A stretch of DNA of 50,859 nucleotides from Scytonema hofmannii PCC 7110 (GTDB lineage: Bacteria; Cyanobacteriota; Cyanobacteriia; Cyanobacteriales; Nostocaceae), in contig NZ_KQ976354.1 of NCBI RefSeq assembly GCF_000346485.2, forward strand, positions 5,465,588 to 5,516,446. Direction: 5' to 3'. The notes beneath the pieces were generated by a model that was given only the letters and a program-made list of their open reading frames with translations, made no database searches and was not told the DNA's origin. Position 1 is the first letter of the stretch, and each line of letters begins with the position of its first letter. A program made the position numbers and the translations under genes. Positions 26,008 through 35,185 of the stretch are shown here, piece after piece.

Positions 26008-27789
26008 TTACAAATTATTAAGAGGAGTGCCTAACCAACCACTAAAGTTTTTCTTTTGTATCGTAGATGGTTTTTCTTGCGGTTTGACCTGATACTTACT
26101 AGGACGTGGAGCAGTTAAAGTAACAGGTAGGGTGCGAAGTTCTTCGTGATGGAAAACTGTGATTTGAATGGTATCGTTTGGTTGGTAATCTTTGAGCCTT
26201 TCGCACAAGTCATTTGCTGTTACCCGCAAACCATCAATAGCCAGCAACTCATCTCCGGCATCGATTCCGGCTAATTGTGCGGGAGAGCCAGCTTCTACAA
26301 ACTTGATGATTTCTCGCCCGCGATCGCTACTGACTTTTGTACCCAAATATGGTTCCTCCTCAGTTTCCACAACCAGTTGCAAGCCAAAGGGTTCTAAATA
26401 CTCCTTGAAGGGCAAATCTTCTGTACCATCAATATAGCGTTTAAAGAAATCAGTCAAATCTACTCCAGCAACAGACTCAATAACTCCCTGCAATTGTTCT
26501 GGAGTGTAACCAATTTCATCTTTGCCAAATTGATGCCACATTTTGACCATGACATCATCAAGTGAGAGTTGATTTCCATTACGCGAACGAATCAGCAAAT
26601 CTAGTAGCAAAGATACTAATTCTCCTTTGAGATAGTAGGACATTTGGGAATTGCTACTGTTCGCATCCTGACGATAGAGTTTAATCCAAGCATCAAAACT
26701 CGATTCCGAGAGTGGTTGTACTTTCCGCCCTGGTGTAGTTTCATGACGAGTGATTTCCTTGCTCAAATTGCTGAGAAAGGATTTGGCATCATAAATTCCC
26801 GCCCGTAGGGGTATCAGTAAGTCGTAATAACTTGTCGTCCCTTCACAGAACCACAAAGAAGGTGTGTAGTTTTCTTGGTCGTAGTCAAAAACTTCCAATG
26901 CTTGGGGACGAATACGCTTAACGTTCCACAAGTGAAAGAACTCATGAGCAACGAGTTGTATGAAGCGCTCATATTTGTCGCGATCACGAAATCCAAACCT
27001 CTGATATATCAGCGAACAACAATTTTTGTGCTCCAAACCACCATGTGCCTGATTAAATAGATGCAGCAAAAACACGTATTTTTGATACGGTAAGCCACCA
27101 AACATCTTTGCTTCTGCACTAACAATTTTTTTCAAATCCGCAATCATTTGCTGAACGTGAAAATTGCCTTTACCCCAGATGGCGAGTTCGTGAGACTTTC
27201 CCAAAACATCAAATTGATATAACTGGTGGTCGCCAATTTCAAAAGGATTATCTACGAGAGTATCAAAATCTAGAGCATAGAAAGAATTTTCTTTGTCTGG
27301 AACTGGAGGTAGTGCTGTAGTCACCCGCCAGTCTGGGCGTGGTGGTACAACAGTTACCTCAATTGGGTATTCCTCCCAACCTGGTATTCTAAAAAACAAT
27401 GCTGCACCATTAAAATAACCATGGCTACCGTCTAGGTGATTTGTCCGTACTGTTAGCTCATCAGCAAAAATGCGATAAGAAATGCTAACTTTTGATGCAC
27501 CATTTATCTCGACCTGCCAATGATTTTTACTAATTTTCTGCCAGAGCAAAGGCTTATCTTGAGTAAAAGCAGCAAAATCTTGCAAATGTCTGGCGTATTC
27601 TCGGACTAAATACGATCCTGGAGTCCATACAGGAAATTTCAAGTCCAAGATAGGGGATGGGTAGCCCACAATTTGCAGAGTCACCTCAAACAGATGTGCT
27701 TCTGGTTGGGGCATCGCTACCTGATAGTGAATTGTCGGGACAGTCTGCTGCTGATAAGTATTGCTCTGCAGTACAGTTGCTTTAGTCAT
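26008..27789 (-). CDS. M61-family aminopeptidase with C-terminal PDZ domain
   Basis: A 593-residue metallopeptidase. The start was set at ATG 27789; a TTG at 27828 would extend it into STRR DNA and is unlikely. The N-terminal beta-rich domain has FPVWTPGSYLVREYARHLQ (in parts: FPVWTPGSYLVREYA), typical of M61. The catalytic zinc motif is VAHEFFHLWNVKRIRP (HExxH, near residue 281), followed by LWFCEGTTSYYD with the third ligand Glu. The C-terminal PDZ part is about 480-560 (GIDAGDELLAIDGLRV). M61 enzymes remove small N-terminal residues such as glycine. No signal peptide is seen, so it is probably cytosolic. It stands alone on the minus strand. Confidence 0.88.
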   Translation of the reverse strand: MTKATVLQSNTYQQQTVPTIHYQVAMPQPEAHLFEVTLQIVGYPSPILDLKFPVWTPGSYLVREYARHLQDFAAFTQDKPLLWQKISKNHWQVEINGASKVSISYRIFADELTVRTNHLDGSHGYFNGAALFFRIPGWEEYPIEVTVVPPRPDWRVTTALPPVPDKENSFYALDFDTLVDNPFEIGDHQLYQFDVLGKSHELAIWGKGNFHVQQMIADLKKIVSAEAKMFGGLPYQKYVFLLHLFNQAHGGLEHKNCCSLIYQRFGFRDRDKYERFIQLVAHEFFHLWNVKRIRPQALEVFDYDQENYTPSLWFCEGTTSYYDLLIPLRAGIYDAKSFLSNLSKEITRHETTPGRKVQPLSESSFDAWIKLYRQDANSSNSQMSYYLKGELVSLLLDLLIRSRNGNQLSLDDVMVKMWHQFGKDEIGYTPEQLQGVIESVAGVDLTDFFKRYIDGTEDLPFKEYLEPFGLQLVVETEEEPYLGTKVSSDRGREIIKFVEAGSPAQLAGIDAGDELLAIDGLRVTANDLCERLKDYQPNDTIQITVFHHEELRTLPVTLTAPRPSKYQVKPQEKPSTIQKKNFSGWLGTPLNNL

Positions 27790-28141
27790 CAGTGGTTGTG
27801 TGTTAGGAGTTCTAGGTACTAGTGACAAATGACTAGTTAATAGTCATTAGTCAACAATCAATGGTCAACAGTCAATAGTTTCAAGTAAAAAAACTTGCTT
27901 ACCAATACAGTAATCAATACGCTTTGCTGAGTAAAATCAATCACCTTCTATCATTAATAGCACTACTCCAAGAATAAATTTAAACCAGAGAGAGTATTGG
28001 TAATATGAAATACATCTACTTGATAACAGATATTATGGGATATAAAAACGGGCGAGACGCCCGTACCACAAGAAAATCTACTCTACAAGAAAATTTGTTC
28101 ACTAGAAATTTTCTTCTTATATTGCGCTCGACTCAAAAAGG
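27790..28141. other. Gene-free stretch with STRR DNA and a MITE core fragment
   Basis: Next to the M61 gene are TAGTCATTAGTCAACAATCA-type short repeats. At 28035-28072 is a fragment of the MITE family (GGGATATAAAAACGGGCGAG then ACGCCCGTACCACAAG). No gene is supported. Confidence 0.55.
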
Positions 28142-28825
28142 CTATACTTTACCTGCCAAATTTATTAACTGTTTAAAATTTGCTAAATAAATGCTTTGAT
28201 TTGTCTTGTCGATTTTGATCCATCCTTTTTCGTGTAGCTTTTCCATAATTTTTGTAGTTTCTTCAACGCCAATTTCTGTGACATCTGCTAAATCTTTGAA
28301 AGGAATGTTGTAGATTTCTTTTCCCTTGTCTAAAGACTGACCGTAACTCTCACCCAAGGTGACAAGAGTGTGAGCTAGCTTGACAGCAGGGGGCGAAGAA
28401 CGCATTTGCAAGCGGACGTTAATTTGCCTGAGTCGGCGCACCATCAGTTGTAACATTCTATGATGTAATTGTGGGTCTTTAAATAATATTTGAATAAAGC
28501 GTTCTCTAGAAATACTGAGCAACTTTACAGGCGAAAGAGCAATAACGTCAGTTGAGCGAGGCGATTCATCTAAAATTGCCATTTCTCCAAAAAAATCGCC
28601 CCGACCCAAAATTGCTATGGCGACAGAATCTTCGCCTACTGTACGCCGGACTTTAACCCAACCAGAAACCAGAAAGTAAAGTGCATTACCCCAGGCATCT
28701 TCCATGAGAACGGCTCTTCCTGCTGGATATTCGTGATCGATAGCAACAGAGAGCAGCCATTCTATTGTTTGGGGGTTGGCTGTGCTCATCAAAGGAAACA
28801 GTTCACTAAAAACCTCAGTCTGCAT
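28142..28825 (-). CDS. Crp/Fnr-family transcription regulator
   Basis: A 227-residue regulator. The cyclic-nucleotide-binding beta-barrel spans about 15-130 (FLVSGWVKVRR, LGRGDFFGEMAILDESPRST). The phosphate-binding cassette reads GEMAILDESPRSTDV, with the Arg and Ser-Thr seen in cAMP-type sites, so cAMP or cGMP binding is possible. The helix-turn-helix lies at about 165-215 (IPFKDLADVTEIGVEETTKI). It follows the PilB-like gene after 61 bp on the same strand. In cyanobacteria Crp-type regulators control motility, pili and nitrogen-fixation genes, which would suit that neighbour. Targets cannot be deduced from the window. Confidence 0.88.
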   Translation of the reverse strand: MQTEVFSELFPLMSTANPQTIEWLLSVAIDHEYPAGRAVLMEDAWGNALYFLVSGWVKVRRTVGEDSVAIAILGRGDFFGEMAILDESPRSTDVIALSPVKLLSISRERFIQILFKDPQLHHRMLQLMVRRLRQINVRLQMRSSPPAVKLAHTLVTLGESYGQSLDKGKEIYNIPFKDLADVTEIGVEETTKIMEKLHEKGWIKIDKTNQSIYLANFKQLINLAGKV

Positions 28826-28886
28826 GAAATATATCTTTAATAAATAAAATGTTAGTGGTTAGTGGTTAGTAGTTAGTGGTTGATGG

Positions 28887-30182
28887 CTAACTACTCAAAT
28901 CCTTTTTCTTCTCTTTTTTTGGTGGTGGTGGTTCTGGAATATCTGTCAGTACCTTTATCTGCATATCTAAGTTTTCCAGCACTCGGTTTAAGCTATTAAA
29001 AGCCTCTAGTTGTCCGTTATTGAGATTGGAATTAAGAGCAAGGCGTTCTTGGAGTTCGCGTAACTTGTAGGTCAATTGCTGGGAAATTCCCACTGCATCG
29101 CGGCTCAAACGCGCTAATTGTTGCTGTTGATAGAATTTTAATGCTGCTCCCCGCAACACTTGTAATGTTGCTTCTTCGCCGTACATTCCGGGCATGACAC
29201 GCAAGCGCAGTAACAAGCGATTTTGTTGATAAAGGCATTCTCTCTCTACCTGTTTTGGTTCTACAACTGTGGTCATGGGTAGAGACGCAAAACGTTTTAA
29301 TTCATTAAGGACTCCTTGAAAGACAGAGAGAGGTACTTTTTCTAAGACAGACTGTAACACTCCATTTTCACTCCAGAGTATTCTGCCGTGGTAAGGTCTT
29401 CTCTCCAAGTACAAACGCCCAATCCCGTCTGATAAAACTCGTCCTAGTAACTGTTCTAGTAATTTTCTGGGTGGTAATGTCGCTAATTCTTCAACTGGAC
29501 TAATAGCATTAAGGCTGGGTAAGTGCAAGATGTGTAAGTTGGAAGACTGGGCTGTCCTATCAGGGTCTCTCTCTTTGTGTTCTTGAGTAGGGCTGGGACT
29601 TTCATCGTGGGAGGTTGGTGCCAAACCTTTCGATTCATTGAAGGTTGAATAACCAAACTGCCAAACAGTATCACCATTTTGTACCATTTGTGCCTGAGTA
29701 TGTGTCTTATCTGACCGTCGTTGTAGCGTTTCAGGGATGATACTGTTAAGTTGTGTATCTGATTTATCCACGATCGCAGCTGGTTTTTTTTCTTGAGCAA
29801 TGTCTTCCCAAGATTTTGGAATTGGTCTGCCCGCAGTCGTCCCTGTATTTTTATGATTCAGGTACGCTGAGAGTATAGTGCGGTGAGTATCGCCGTTTAT
29901 GGGCTGAGCTTCCATGGTGCAATTGATGTACGGCAGTATGCGGTTCACATAATCTATTGCCGCATTGTCTTGGGGATTCACCATTCCCAGTACCAAATTG
30001 TTGTCTTTTATGTTAAAGGGCAGAATCTGGTGATACAGACACGCTTCAAAGGACAAGGTACTTTCAATCAACCGAAAGATTTGCTCCCGGTCTAGTCCTT
30101 GTTCAGACTGAGTTTGTGTGCTGGGCCGCACTTGCTTACCACTTGCTGCGGTATCAGCTGGTTTACCCTCTGAAGACAACAT
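28887..30182 (-). CDS. PilB/GspE N-terminal-domain protein without the motor ATPase
   Basis: A 431-residue protein. The N-terminal part (about 25-115) looks like the GspE/PilB N1 (MshEN-type) domain: REQIFRLIESTLSFEACLY, LPFNIKDNNLVLGMVNPQD, INGDTHRTILSAYL. A polar linker of about 100 residues follows. The domain at about 230-365 (PRKLLEQLLGRVLSDGIGRL, LYQQNRLLLRLRVMPGMYGEE) resembles the N2D region that precedes the motor in PilB. No Walker A or B motif follows; the protein ends in a coiled coil and a lysine-rich tail. It may regulate or compete with the pilus motor PilB. It lies between HetZ-related and Crp genes on the same strand. The function is unproven. Confidence 0.65.
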   Translation of the reverse strand: MLSSEGKPADTAASGKQVRPSTQTQSEQGLDREQIFRLIESTLSFEACLYHQILPFNIKDNNLVLGMVNPQDNAAIDYVNRILPYINCTMEAQPINGDTHRTILSAYLNHKNTGTTAGRPIPKSWEDIAQEKKPAAIVDKSDTQLNSIIPETLQRRSDKTHTQAQMVQNGDTVWQFGYSTFNESKGLAPTSHDESPSPTQEHKERDPDRTAQSSNLHILHLPSLNAISPVEELATLPPRKLLEQLLGRVLSDGIGRLYLERRPYHGRILWSENGVLQSVLEKVPLSVFQGVLNELKRFASLPMTTVVEPKQVERECLYQQNRLLLRLRVMPGMYGEEATLQVLRGAALKFYQQQQLARLSRDAVGISQQLTYKLRELQERLALNSNLNNGQLEAFNSLNRVLENLDMQIKVLTDIPEPPPPKKEKKKDLSS

Positions 30183-30362
30183 ACGGTTTTGATGCTAGAT
30201 GTTTCTATATATCCTATACTGCCCACAACTAAGTTGGCAGTAAACAGAATATAATTCTAGAGTTAAAAAAGTTAAATAAATAACTAAGAGGGGCGCGTCC
30301 AGACTCAGGTGGTATGTTGGTAGGATGGGCAATGCCAGCCTACAACTTGTATATTTAAGCAC

Positions 30363-31544
30363 TCATTCAGTTTGGGTTCTCATGCCTTGAGCTATCAAGT
30401 AAACTTTCGTCCATTCACCCATAGCTTGGTGGGTCTTAATTTTTAATTGTTGAGCTATTTCCTCTATGGAACGACCTGCTTTTCGTAACTCCAGAATTTG
30501 GCGCTGCATTGCAGTTAATTTCTCGTGCAATCGATCCCATTGCCTTGGTGTCAAACCCAAATTGTGTTCTTCTAAAGAAGTTGACAACCAGCCATCTACC
30601 AGTTCTGGCTTATCTTTCAGCGCAAAGACACGGACTGCATGGTAGCTGATTTTTTCCCGCAGTCGGTAGATTTCCTTAATGGGCTTATTGAGTTGTTTGG
30701 CGATCGCATCTTGTGATTTCCCTTCTAGGTAGAGATGCAGCCACGAGACCGCTTCTTGTCCGAGATGCTCTAGCAGGTACGTTTCAAATTCCTGCTTCAC
30801 AGCTTGACGTAGCGTTTGTTGTTCCTCTGCTTCTTGTGCTTCTTGATACTCTACAATGGCTTGTGTATCAACCAAGTTCACTCGGTTATCACTGTCATCT
30901 GTGAGAATTTCTTCTGAAACTAACCTCACTAGGTCACTGCTTGGCACTTGAGTTAAGCCACCACGTTGAGTCCGTCTCAGATAATTTACAAAACGATACA
31001 CAAGCAATGGTTGATTCCGTACTGGTCGCAAACAATACTCTTCTACACTGGCAAACAATAGGGCATTTTTTAACCTGTCATCAGTGGTGCATTCACCAAT
31101 GGAAAGCATTTGCTGCTGCATATAGTTATCACTTTGCAATAATTCTTGGATAACTTCTTGCAACACATCTAATACAGTCCGTTGGCGATCCCGGCTTAAG
31201 GCGACCCAAGTCTGAATTTTGTTACGTAATGTTACCAGACTTCCCAACCGAGTTATCAAATTGCGATAAGCACGTTCTCTAGCAATACCCAAGTAGCGTT
31301 GACGCAAAATTCGATAGCGGTACTCCATTGCCTGCTGAGCAATATCTAACTCCTTTGAGGAGAGTACCTCAAAGCGTTGTAAATCGCTTCCTAAAAGCCA
31401 ATCAACGATACTTTGCCTATTAACAAGATTTTGTTCTGGGCACTCCTCAGCTAAACGCTTTCGCCAATATTGTGCCAGTTTTTCCGCCTCCAACGCCATA
31501 GTGAGATTGCGCTCCTCGAAACCCTGTTTTAAAGTTTGCATCAC
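30363..31544 (-). CDS. HetZ-related regulator
   Basis: A 393-residue helical protein. Recognisable blocks are YRYRILRQRYLGIARERAYR (about 73-92), RLGSLVTLRNKIQTWVALSR, KSQDAIAKQLNKPIKEIYRL with a helix-turn-helix character (about 280-300), and a second one in the C-terminus (GRSIEEIAQQLKIKTHQ). These features agree with the HetZ/HetZ-related proteins of filamentous cyanobacteria; HetZ is an early regulator of heterocyst differentiation. Classic HetZ sits next to patU genes, which are not here, so a paralogue is more likely than hetZ itself. The start could be M1 or the ATG at codon 16 (MALEAEK). The downstream genes are PilB-like and Crp-like. Confidence 0.6.
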   Translation of the reverse strand: MMQTLKQGFEERNLTMALEAEKLAQYWRKRLAEECPEQNLVNRQSIVDWLLGSDLQRFEVLSSKELDIAQQAMEYRYRILRQRYLGIARERAYRNLITRLGSLVTLRNKIQTWVALSRDRQRTVLDVLQEVIQELLQSDNYMQQQMLSIGECTTDDRLKNALLFASVEEYCLRPVRNQPLLVYRFVNYLRRTQRGGLTQVPSSDLVRLVSEEILTDDSDNRVNLVDTQAIVEYQEAQEAEEQQTLRQAVKQEFETYLLEHLGQEAVSWLHLYLEGKSQDAIAKQLNKPIKEIYRLREKISYHAVRVFALKDKPELVDGWLSTSLEEHNLGLTPRQWDRLHEKLTAMQRQILELRKAGRSIEEIAQQLKIKTHQAMGEWTKVYLIAQGMRTQTE

Positions 31545-32107
31545 AACCCCCTTTTATCCCACTTAAATTGTTCACTGGCAGTTGCCCCTAATAAAATCAT
31601 GTCCGTCATAACTAAGCGCGTCTCTACTTTGTATTACGTTCTAGTTCACTAGAGTTATGCAGAAAGTTTTATCTCTTGACGAACTTTTATCTAGCTCAAA
31701 TCACGGAAAATCTTGTTTTCTAGAGCTTTGGTGGCTTTACAAAAATTTATATTTTGATAAACCACAGCAGATAGTTTCAACCTAGAAAACTATTTTTATA
31801 ACAACCTACAGGTATGCACGGTATATGTGATGAGGGTCTTGGAAAAACTGACATTTTGCACCCGCTCTCGTAGCGCGAAGATAACTCACACCCATCTAGA
31901 CGCGGTTTTGTCAATATATGTTTCGCCCATTCGCAGTTATCAGTTCCCAGTTATGAATCATCTCTGGGTGTCAGTTACTGATGAAAATTGCCTCATCGCA
32001 CCGTGTACCGTATTTGTATTTTTTATACCGTAATTTAAACCACCAGTGTATTTAGGGTTACTTAGGGATTATACCACTGTTGGATGCCCCCATGCTCTAA
32101 TGCCCAA
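31545..32107. other. Gene-free stretch upstream of the HetZ-related gene
   Basis: No supported ORF, hairpin or repeat family member apart from a short CAGTTATCAGTTCCCAGTTA tandem near 31934. It should include the promoter of the HetZ-related gene (31545-31800) and the 3' region of the glycosyltransferase. The 31827-32033 plus-strand frame is not protein-like. Confidence 0.45.
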
Positions 32108-32839
32108 CTAACGAATCTCCTCATAGAAACGCTTGAGGTATTGCGGCGAAACACCAAAACCCCAAAGGAAACCAATGAAAAGATATATGGCTGTCGCTTT
32201 AAAAAAGCCCCAATGTGCTACACGGCGATCGCTACTTTGAACAATCCGGTTAAGCAGACAAATTCTTCCCCGTTGCACCAACTTCAAGCACAAGTCAGCT
32301 TCTTCCATAATGGGGAGATTGCTATCAAAACCCCCACATTCCCAAAAATCAGTGCGACGTACAAATATAGCTTGATCCCCAAATAATAAACGCAATCCTC
32401 GAACAAACAAATGCGGGCGAAAAAGCAGTGGCGCGTAATAAGTTTTTAAAAAGTTGTGTAGCGTCACACCCCAACGTGTGGTTTTATCTCCTGCCATGAG
32501 GGAAATAAAACCACCACCCGTCACAGATTGGTCTGCCAATACTTCCTCAATCAGGGTCACAAGATCATCTGACACCAAAGTGTCAGCATGTACAAACCAC
32601 AAATATTCCCCAGAAGCTGCTTCTGCACCCTGGTTCATTTGTGCAGCACGTCCACATTTTTGGGCAATAAGGACAGAAGCCCCTGCTTGTTCGGCTATGG
32701 TAACAGTGCCATCAGAACTCCCGCCATCAACAACCAGCACCTCCCTTGCAGGAGGCATTAACAGACTCAGATGGCGCAGAGTACGTCCCAAGCACTTAGC
32801 TTCATTTAAAGTCGGGATAATAATAGAGACTTTAGACAT
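32108..32839 (-). CDS. TIGR04283-type family 2 glycosyltransferase
   Basis: A 243-residue glycosyltransferase. VSIIIPTLNEAKCLGRTLRH opens the GT-A fold. VLVVDGGSSDGTVTIAEQAG binds the nucleotide sugar, and YLWFVHADTLV contains the HAD (DxD-like) metal site. LLFGDQAIFVRR and ECGGFDSNLPIMEEADLCLK are family features. Proteins like this are classed as arsenosugar-biosynthesis-type glycosyltransferases, though the arsenic link applies only to some. A C-terminal hydrophobic stretch (AIYLFIGFLWGFGVSPQ) may attach it to the membrane. STRR DNA separates it from ccmK4. No arsenic genes are nearby, so the substrate is open. Confidence 0.82.
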   Translation of the reverse strand: MSKVSIIIPTLNEAKCLGRTLRHLSLLMPPAREVLVVDGGSSDGTVTIAEQAGASVLIAQKCGRAAQMNQGAEAASGEYLWFVHADTLVSDDLVTLIEEVLADQSVTGGGFISLMAGDKTTRWGVTLHNFLKTYYAPLLFRPHLFVRGLRLLFGDQAIFVRRTDFWECGGFDSNLPIMEEADLCLKLVQRGRICLLNRIVQSSDRRVAHWGFFKATAIYLFIGFLWGFGVSPQYLKRFYEEIR

Positions 32840-32894
32840 AATCAGTGACCAGTGACCAGTGACCAGTAACCAATGACCAGTGACCAGTGACCAA

Positions 32895-33233
32895 TTACCT
32901 TCGCACTATAGGATTTTCTACTGCTTGTCGGTACTGTTCGACTTCTTCTGTATAACCAATGGGTAGAACAGCTTCGACGTTTTCATGGGGACGAGGAATG
33001 ATAACCCAGGATTCTAGGGTACCGCCATGTACCTTTTCCACGGCGTCAATACCAGCTGCCATAGAAGTTTTTACTTCTTGAACATCACCCCGTATGTTAA
33101 TTGTAAAGCGAGCACTACCCACTCTTATATATCCAACGAGGGTGACTCGACCTGCTTTCACCATCGCATCTGCTGCCGCAAGTATGGCAGGAAAACCTTT
33201 AGTTTCAATCGATCCAACTGCCTGTAGTGGCAT
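32895..33233 (-). CDS. ccmK4: Carboxysome shell protein CcmK4
   Basis: A 112-residue BMC-domain protein. [20 protein letters not shown] and [17 protein letters not shown] mark the fold. The hexamer pore segment is YIRVGSARF (35-43), where the R-V-G-S loop is of the CcmK4 type. The C-terminal tail after residue 95 is longer than in CcmK1/2. It follows ccmK3 after 126 bp. In beta-cyanobacteria ccmK3 and ccmK4 form a satellite pair away from the main ccm operon and make mixed hexamers that tune shell permeability; that is family knowledge. Assignment as K4 rather than K1/2 rests on position and tail. Confidence 0.87.
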   Translation of the reverse strand: MPLQAVGSIETKGFPAILAAADAMVKAGRVTLVGYIRVGSARFTINIRGDVQEVKTSMAAGIDAVEKVHGGTLESWVIIPRPHENVEAVLPIGYTEEVEQYRQAVENPIVRR

Positions 33234-33318
33234 TGGTTATCTCCTATATCAGTAAACGTATCTGGCGCAACAAGATAATTGTACGAATGTTTCTACCTAT
33301 TTTGATAGGTTTTCTTTC

Positions 33319-33357
33319 AGCTTACCCCTACTCCCTACTCCCTACTCCCTACTCCCT
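33319..33357. repeat. Short tandem repeat, CCCTACTC units
   Basis: Four to five CCCTACTC octamers lie between ccmK3 and ccmK4. A complementary-type GGGAGTAG run flanks the other side of ccmK3 at 33724-33770. Confidence 0.88.
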
Positions 33358-33359
33358 TC

Positions 33360-33674
33360 TTAAAAAACACGGAATGGCTCCGATTTTCTAGTAAAATGTA
33401 TGGGCAAAACGCTTTCCACGTTTTCAGGGGGATTAGAAACAATGTAGTAGGTAATGACCTGACCACCATTAGATTGCTCGTTACCTGCGGCAATACCTGC
33501 GTCAACTGCTCTTTCCACCTCACCCGTATCTCCACGAACTGCAACCACAAATCGAGCACTTTCTGCTAGACCGTAATATACAAGGGTAACTGCCGCCGCT
33601 TTCACCATTGCATCGGCTGTAGCAAGTACAGCCGGAAACCCTTGAGTCTCAATAACCCCAACTGCCATTGGCAT
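33360..33674 (-). CDS. ccmK3: Carboxysome shell protein CcmK3
   Basis: A 104-residue BMC-domain protein. The start AVGVIETQGFPAVLATADAM and the region VESVLPIHF are typical of BMC-H. The pore segment reads YYGLAESARF (33-42): the canonical K-I-G-S/R-V-G-S loop is replaced by GLAES, a CcmK3 feature that hinders homohexamer formation and favours mixed hexamers with CcmK4. It is the upstream gene of the ccmK3-ccmK4 satellite pair, and both are transcribed on the minus strand. Tandem octamers flank both ends. Confidence 0.87.
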   Translation of the reverse strand: MPMAVGVIETQGFPAVLATADAMVKAAAVTLVYYGLAESARFVVAVRGDTGEVERAVDAGIAAGNEQSNGGQVITYYIVSNPPENVESVLPIHFTRKSEPFRVF

Positions 33675-33790
33675 GGCTTTAAACTCCGAGATGTATGATT
33701 GTAAAAATCATCTTACTAGAAAATTGGGAGTAGGGAGTAGGGAGTGGGGAGTAGGGGAGAAGGGTTGGGGATGAGGGTGAACAAAATAGT

Positions 33791-35077
33791 TCACTTCTTT
33801 ACTAAAACATAGGCTGTCGCATACTCAGGTAGTTGCTTGATATTGCGATCAAAATCTGTTCGCCCTTGGAAAATACCTGCTAAGAAATCGAGTTGATGAA
33901 GGTTGGGTAAAAATGCTCCACCTGTATCCGCAATAATTCCCAGTTTTAAATGTTTGCGTCCACCTTGAAGATATTCAAGAGCAATAACTTTTCCCAAACC
34001 AATATTAAGGATATCTCCAGCAAAAGTGACTCCTGGAGAAATCGAAATTTTTGCGTCTATCTTATATCCATAGCCTTTAATAGCATCAACTTTCCTAAAA
34101 TACCAATAGCGCTTTTGCGATCTCGCTACTGTCCCTCGAATATAAGGAATTCCATTATTTCTATCTACATTAAAAAGTGCTTCAGAACCATCAGTAAATT
34201 TAATAAGTATCGTTCCTTCCATGAGAGCTTCTTCCAAACCCTCTCTGGTTAAGTAGGCAAGAGGTTCAACCTTACCAAATTCTTTACCACCAGGCTCATA
34301 AATTCCTGATAACACATCTTGCTTGGTATATTTAGTATAGAAATTATCTGTTACTAAATTGTCTTTTAAACTATAAATAGCTGTATTAAAAGTGCGCGTT
34401 TTCTTCCGAGAGCCGGGATGAGTAAAAACCGCATATTTTGTGAGTCTCAGACGTCTCTGACTGGTATTTTCTGGATTATAAGCAGACCATTTTATAACTC
34501 GGAAATGCGTGTTGATGAAATTTGGATCTTGTAATCGAGTTACTCGCTTCTTGCTAATATCTTCCTGTAAGACAGCAATCATGAAATCCAAAGTTTTGAG
34601 AGCATCTTGTACGGTGACTCCTTGAGTCCCTAGCAATCCAGTTCTTTGAATATTGGGATCTTCTACAGCATAGTCTTCAAAATACTTTCTAGTATTTGAG
34701 AGAGTAGCTAATAAATCTGCTTGATTAAAATCAACCTTAACAGTTGGTAGTTTTCCCTGTGTAAAAACGCGATCACCAGAAACTTTAAATTTATCTTTTT
34801 GTAACTCATCAATAACTTGATAAGGCGTTGGTGCGATTGTCGGCTCTTTCTTTGAGGGAGTGTTTTGCTTGTCTTGCTTGCTAAAGGGTTGCGAAACCAG
34901 GAAATTATTGTGGATTGAGGAGAGGTTTTGTTTAGTTAAATTTTGTTGGGCAATTGGTTGAGTTTTTAAGTGATTATAGAGATAATGACTAGCTAAACAA
35001 ACAAGTAGTGAAGCGGCAAAACCTATTGTAATGCGGAATGTTCGGTTAGATAGGATAGGCATAAGTTGAAGAATCAA
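33791..35077 (-). CDS. Membrane-anchored MltA/3D-domain-like protein
   Basis: A 428-residue protein with an N-terminal membrane helix (about 14-31, TIGFAASLLVCLASHYLY) and a polar spacer, so it faces the periplasm. The C-terminal region contains SGIYEPGG and, further on, SPGVTFAGDILNIGLGKVIA and IADTGGAFLPNLHQLDFLAG. The DTGG motif and the following D-L pattern resemble the 3D double-psi-barrel of MltA lytic transglycosylases, whose catalytic Asp is in that motif. The middle part is family-specific. It may cut peptidoglycan glycan strands, but a full MltA domain is not clear. It diverges from the RNA ligase gene across about 110 bp. Confidence 0.6.
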   Translation of the reverse strand: MILQLMPILSNRTFRITIGFAASLLVCLASHYLYNHLKTQPIAQQNLTKQNLSSIHNNFLVSQPFSKQDKQNTPSKKEPTIAPTPYQVIDELQKDKFKVSGDRVFTQGKLPTVKVDFNQADLLATLSNTRKYFEDYAVEDPNIQRTGLLGTQGVTVQDALKTLDFMIAVLQEDISKKRVTRLQDPNFINTHFRVIKWSAYNPENTSQRRLRLTKYAVFTHPGSRKKTRTFNTAIYSLKDNLVTDNFYTKYTKQDVLSGIYEPGGKEFGKVEPLAYLTREGLEEALMEGTILIKFTDGSEALFNVDRNNGIPYIRGTVARSQKRYWYFRKVDAIKGYGYKIDAKISISPGVTFAGDILNIGLGKVIALEYLQGGRKHLKLGIIADTGGAFLPNLHQLDFLAGIFQGRTDFDRNIKQLPEYATAYVLVKK

Positions 35078-35185
35078 TGTCCTTTATCTACGATGGTCTG
35101 TTACATATTGTATAGCTCAGCTTCCAGTTTAAAAGCGAAAATTTGGGATAATATTTGTGCGATCTCCTGAGCATTTAGTTCCAAT

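Noticed and set aside
27790-27828. Extension of the M61 peptidase to a TTG start
   Set aside because: The added residues are encoded by STRR-like DNA; the ATG at 27789 is a better start.
31827-32033. 68-codon plus-strand frame
   Set aside because: No ribosome site, low-complexity and unrecognisable translation, and it crosses a short tandem repeat.
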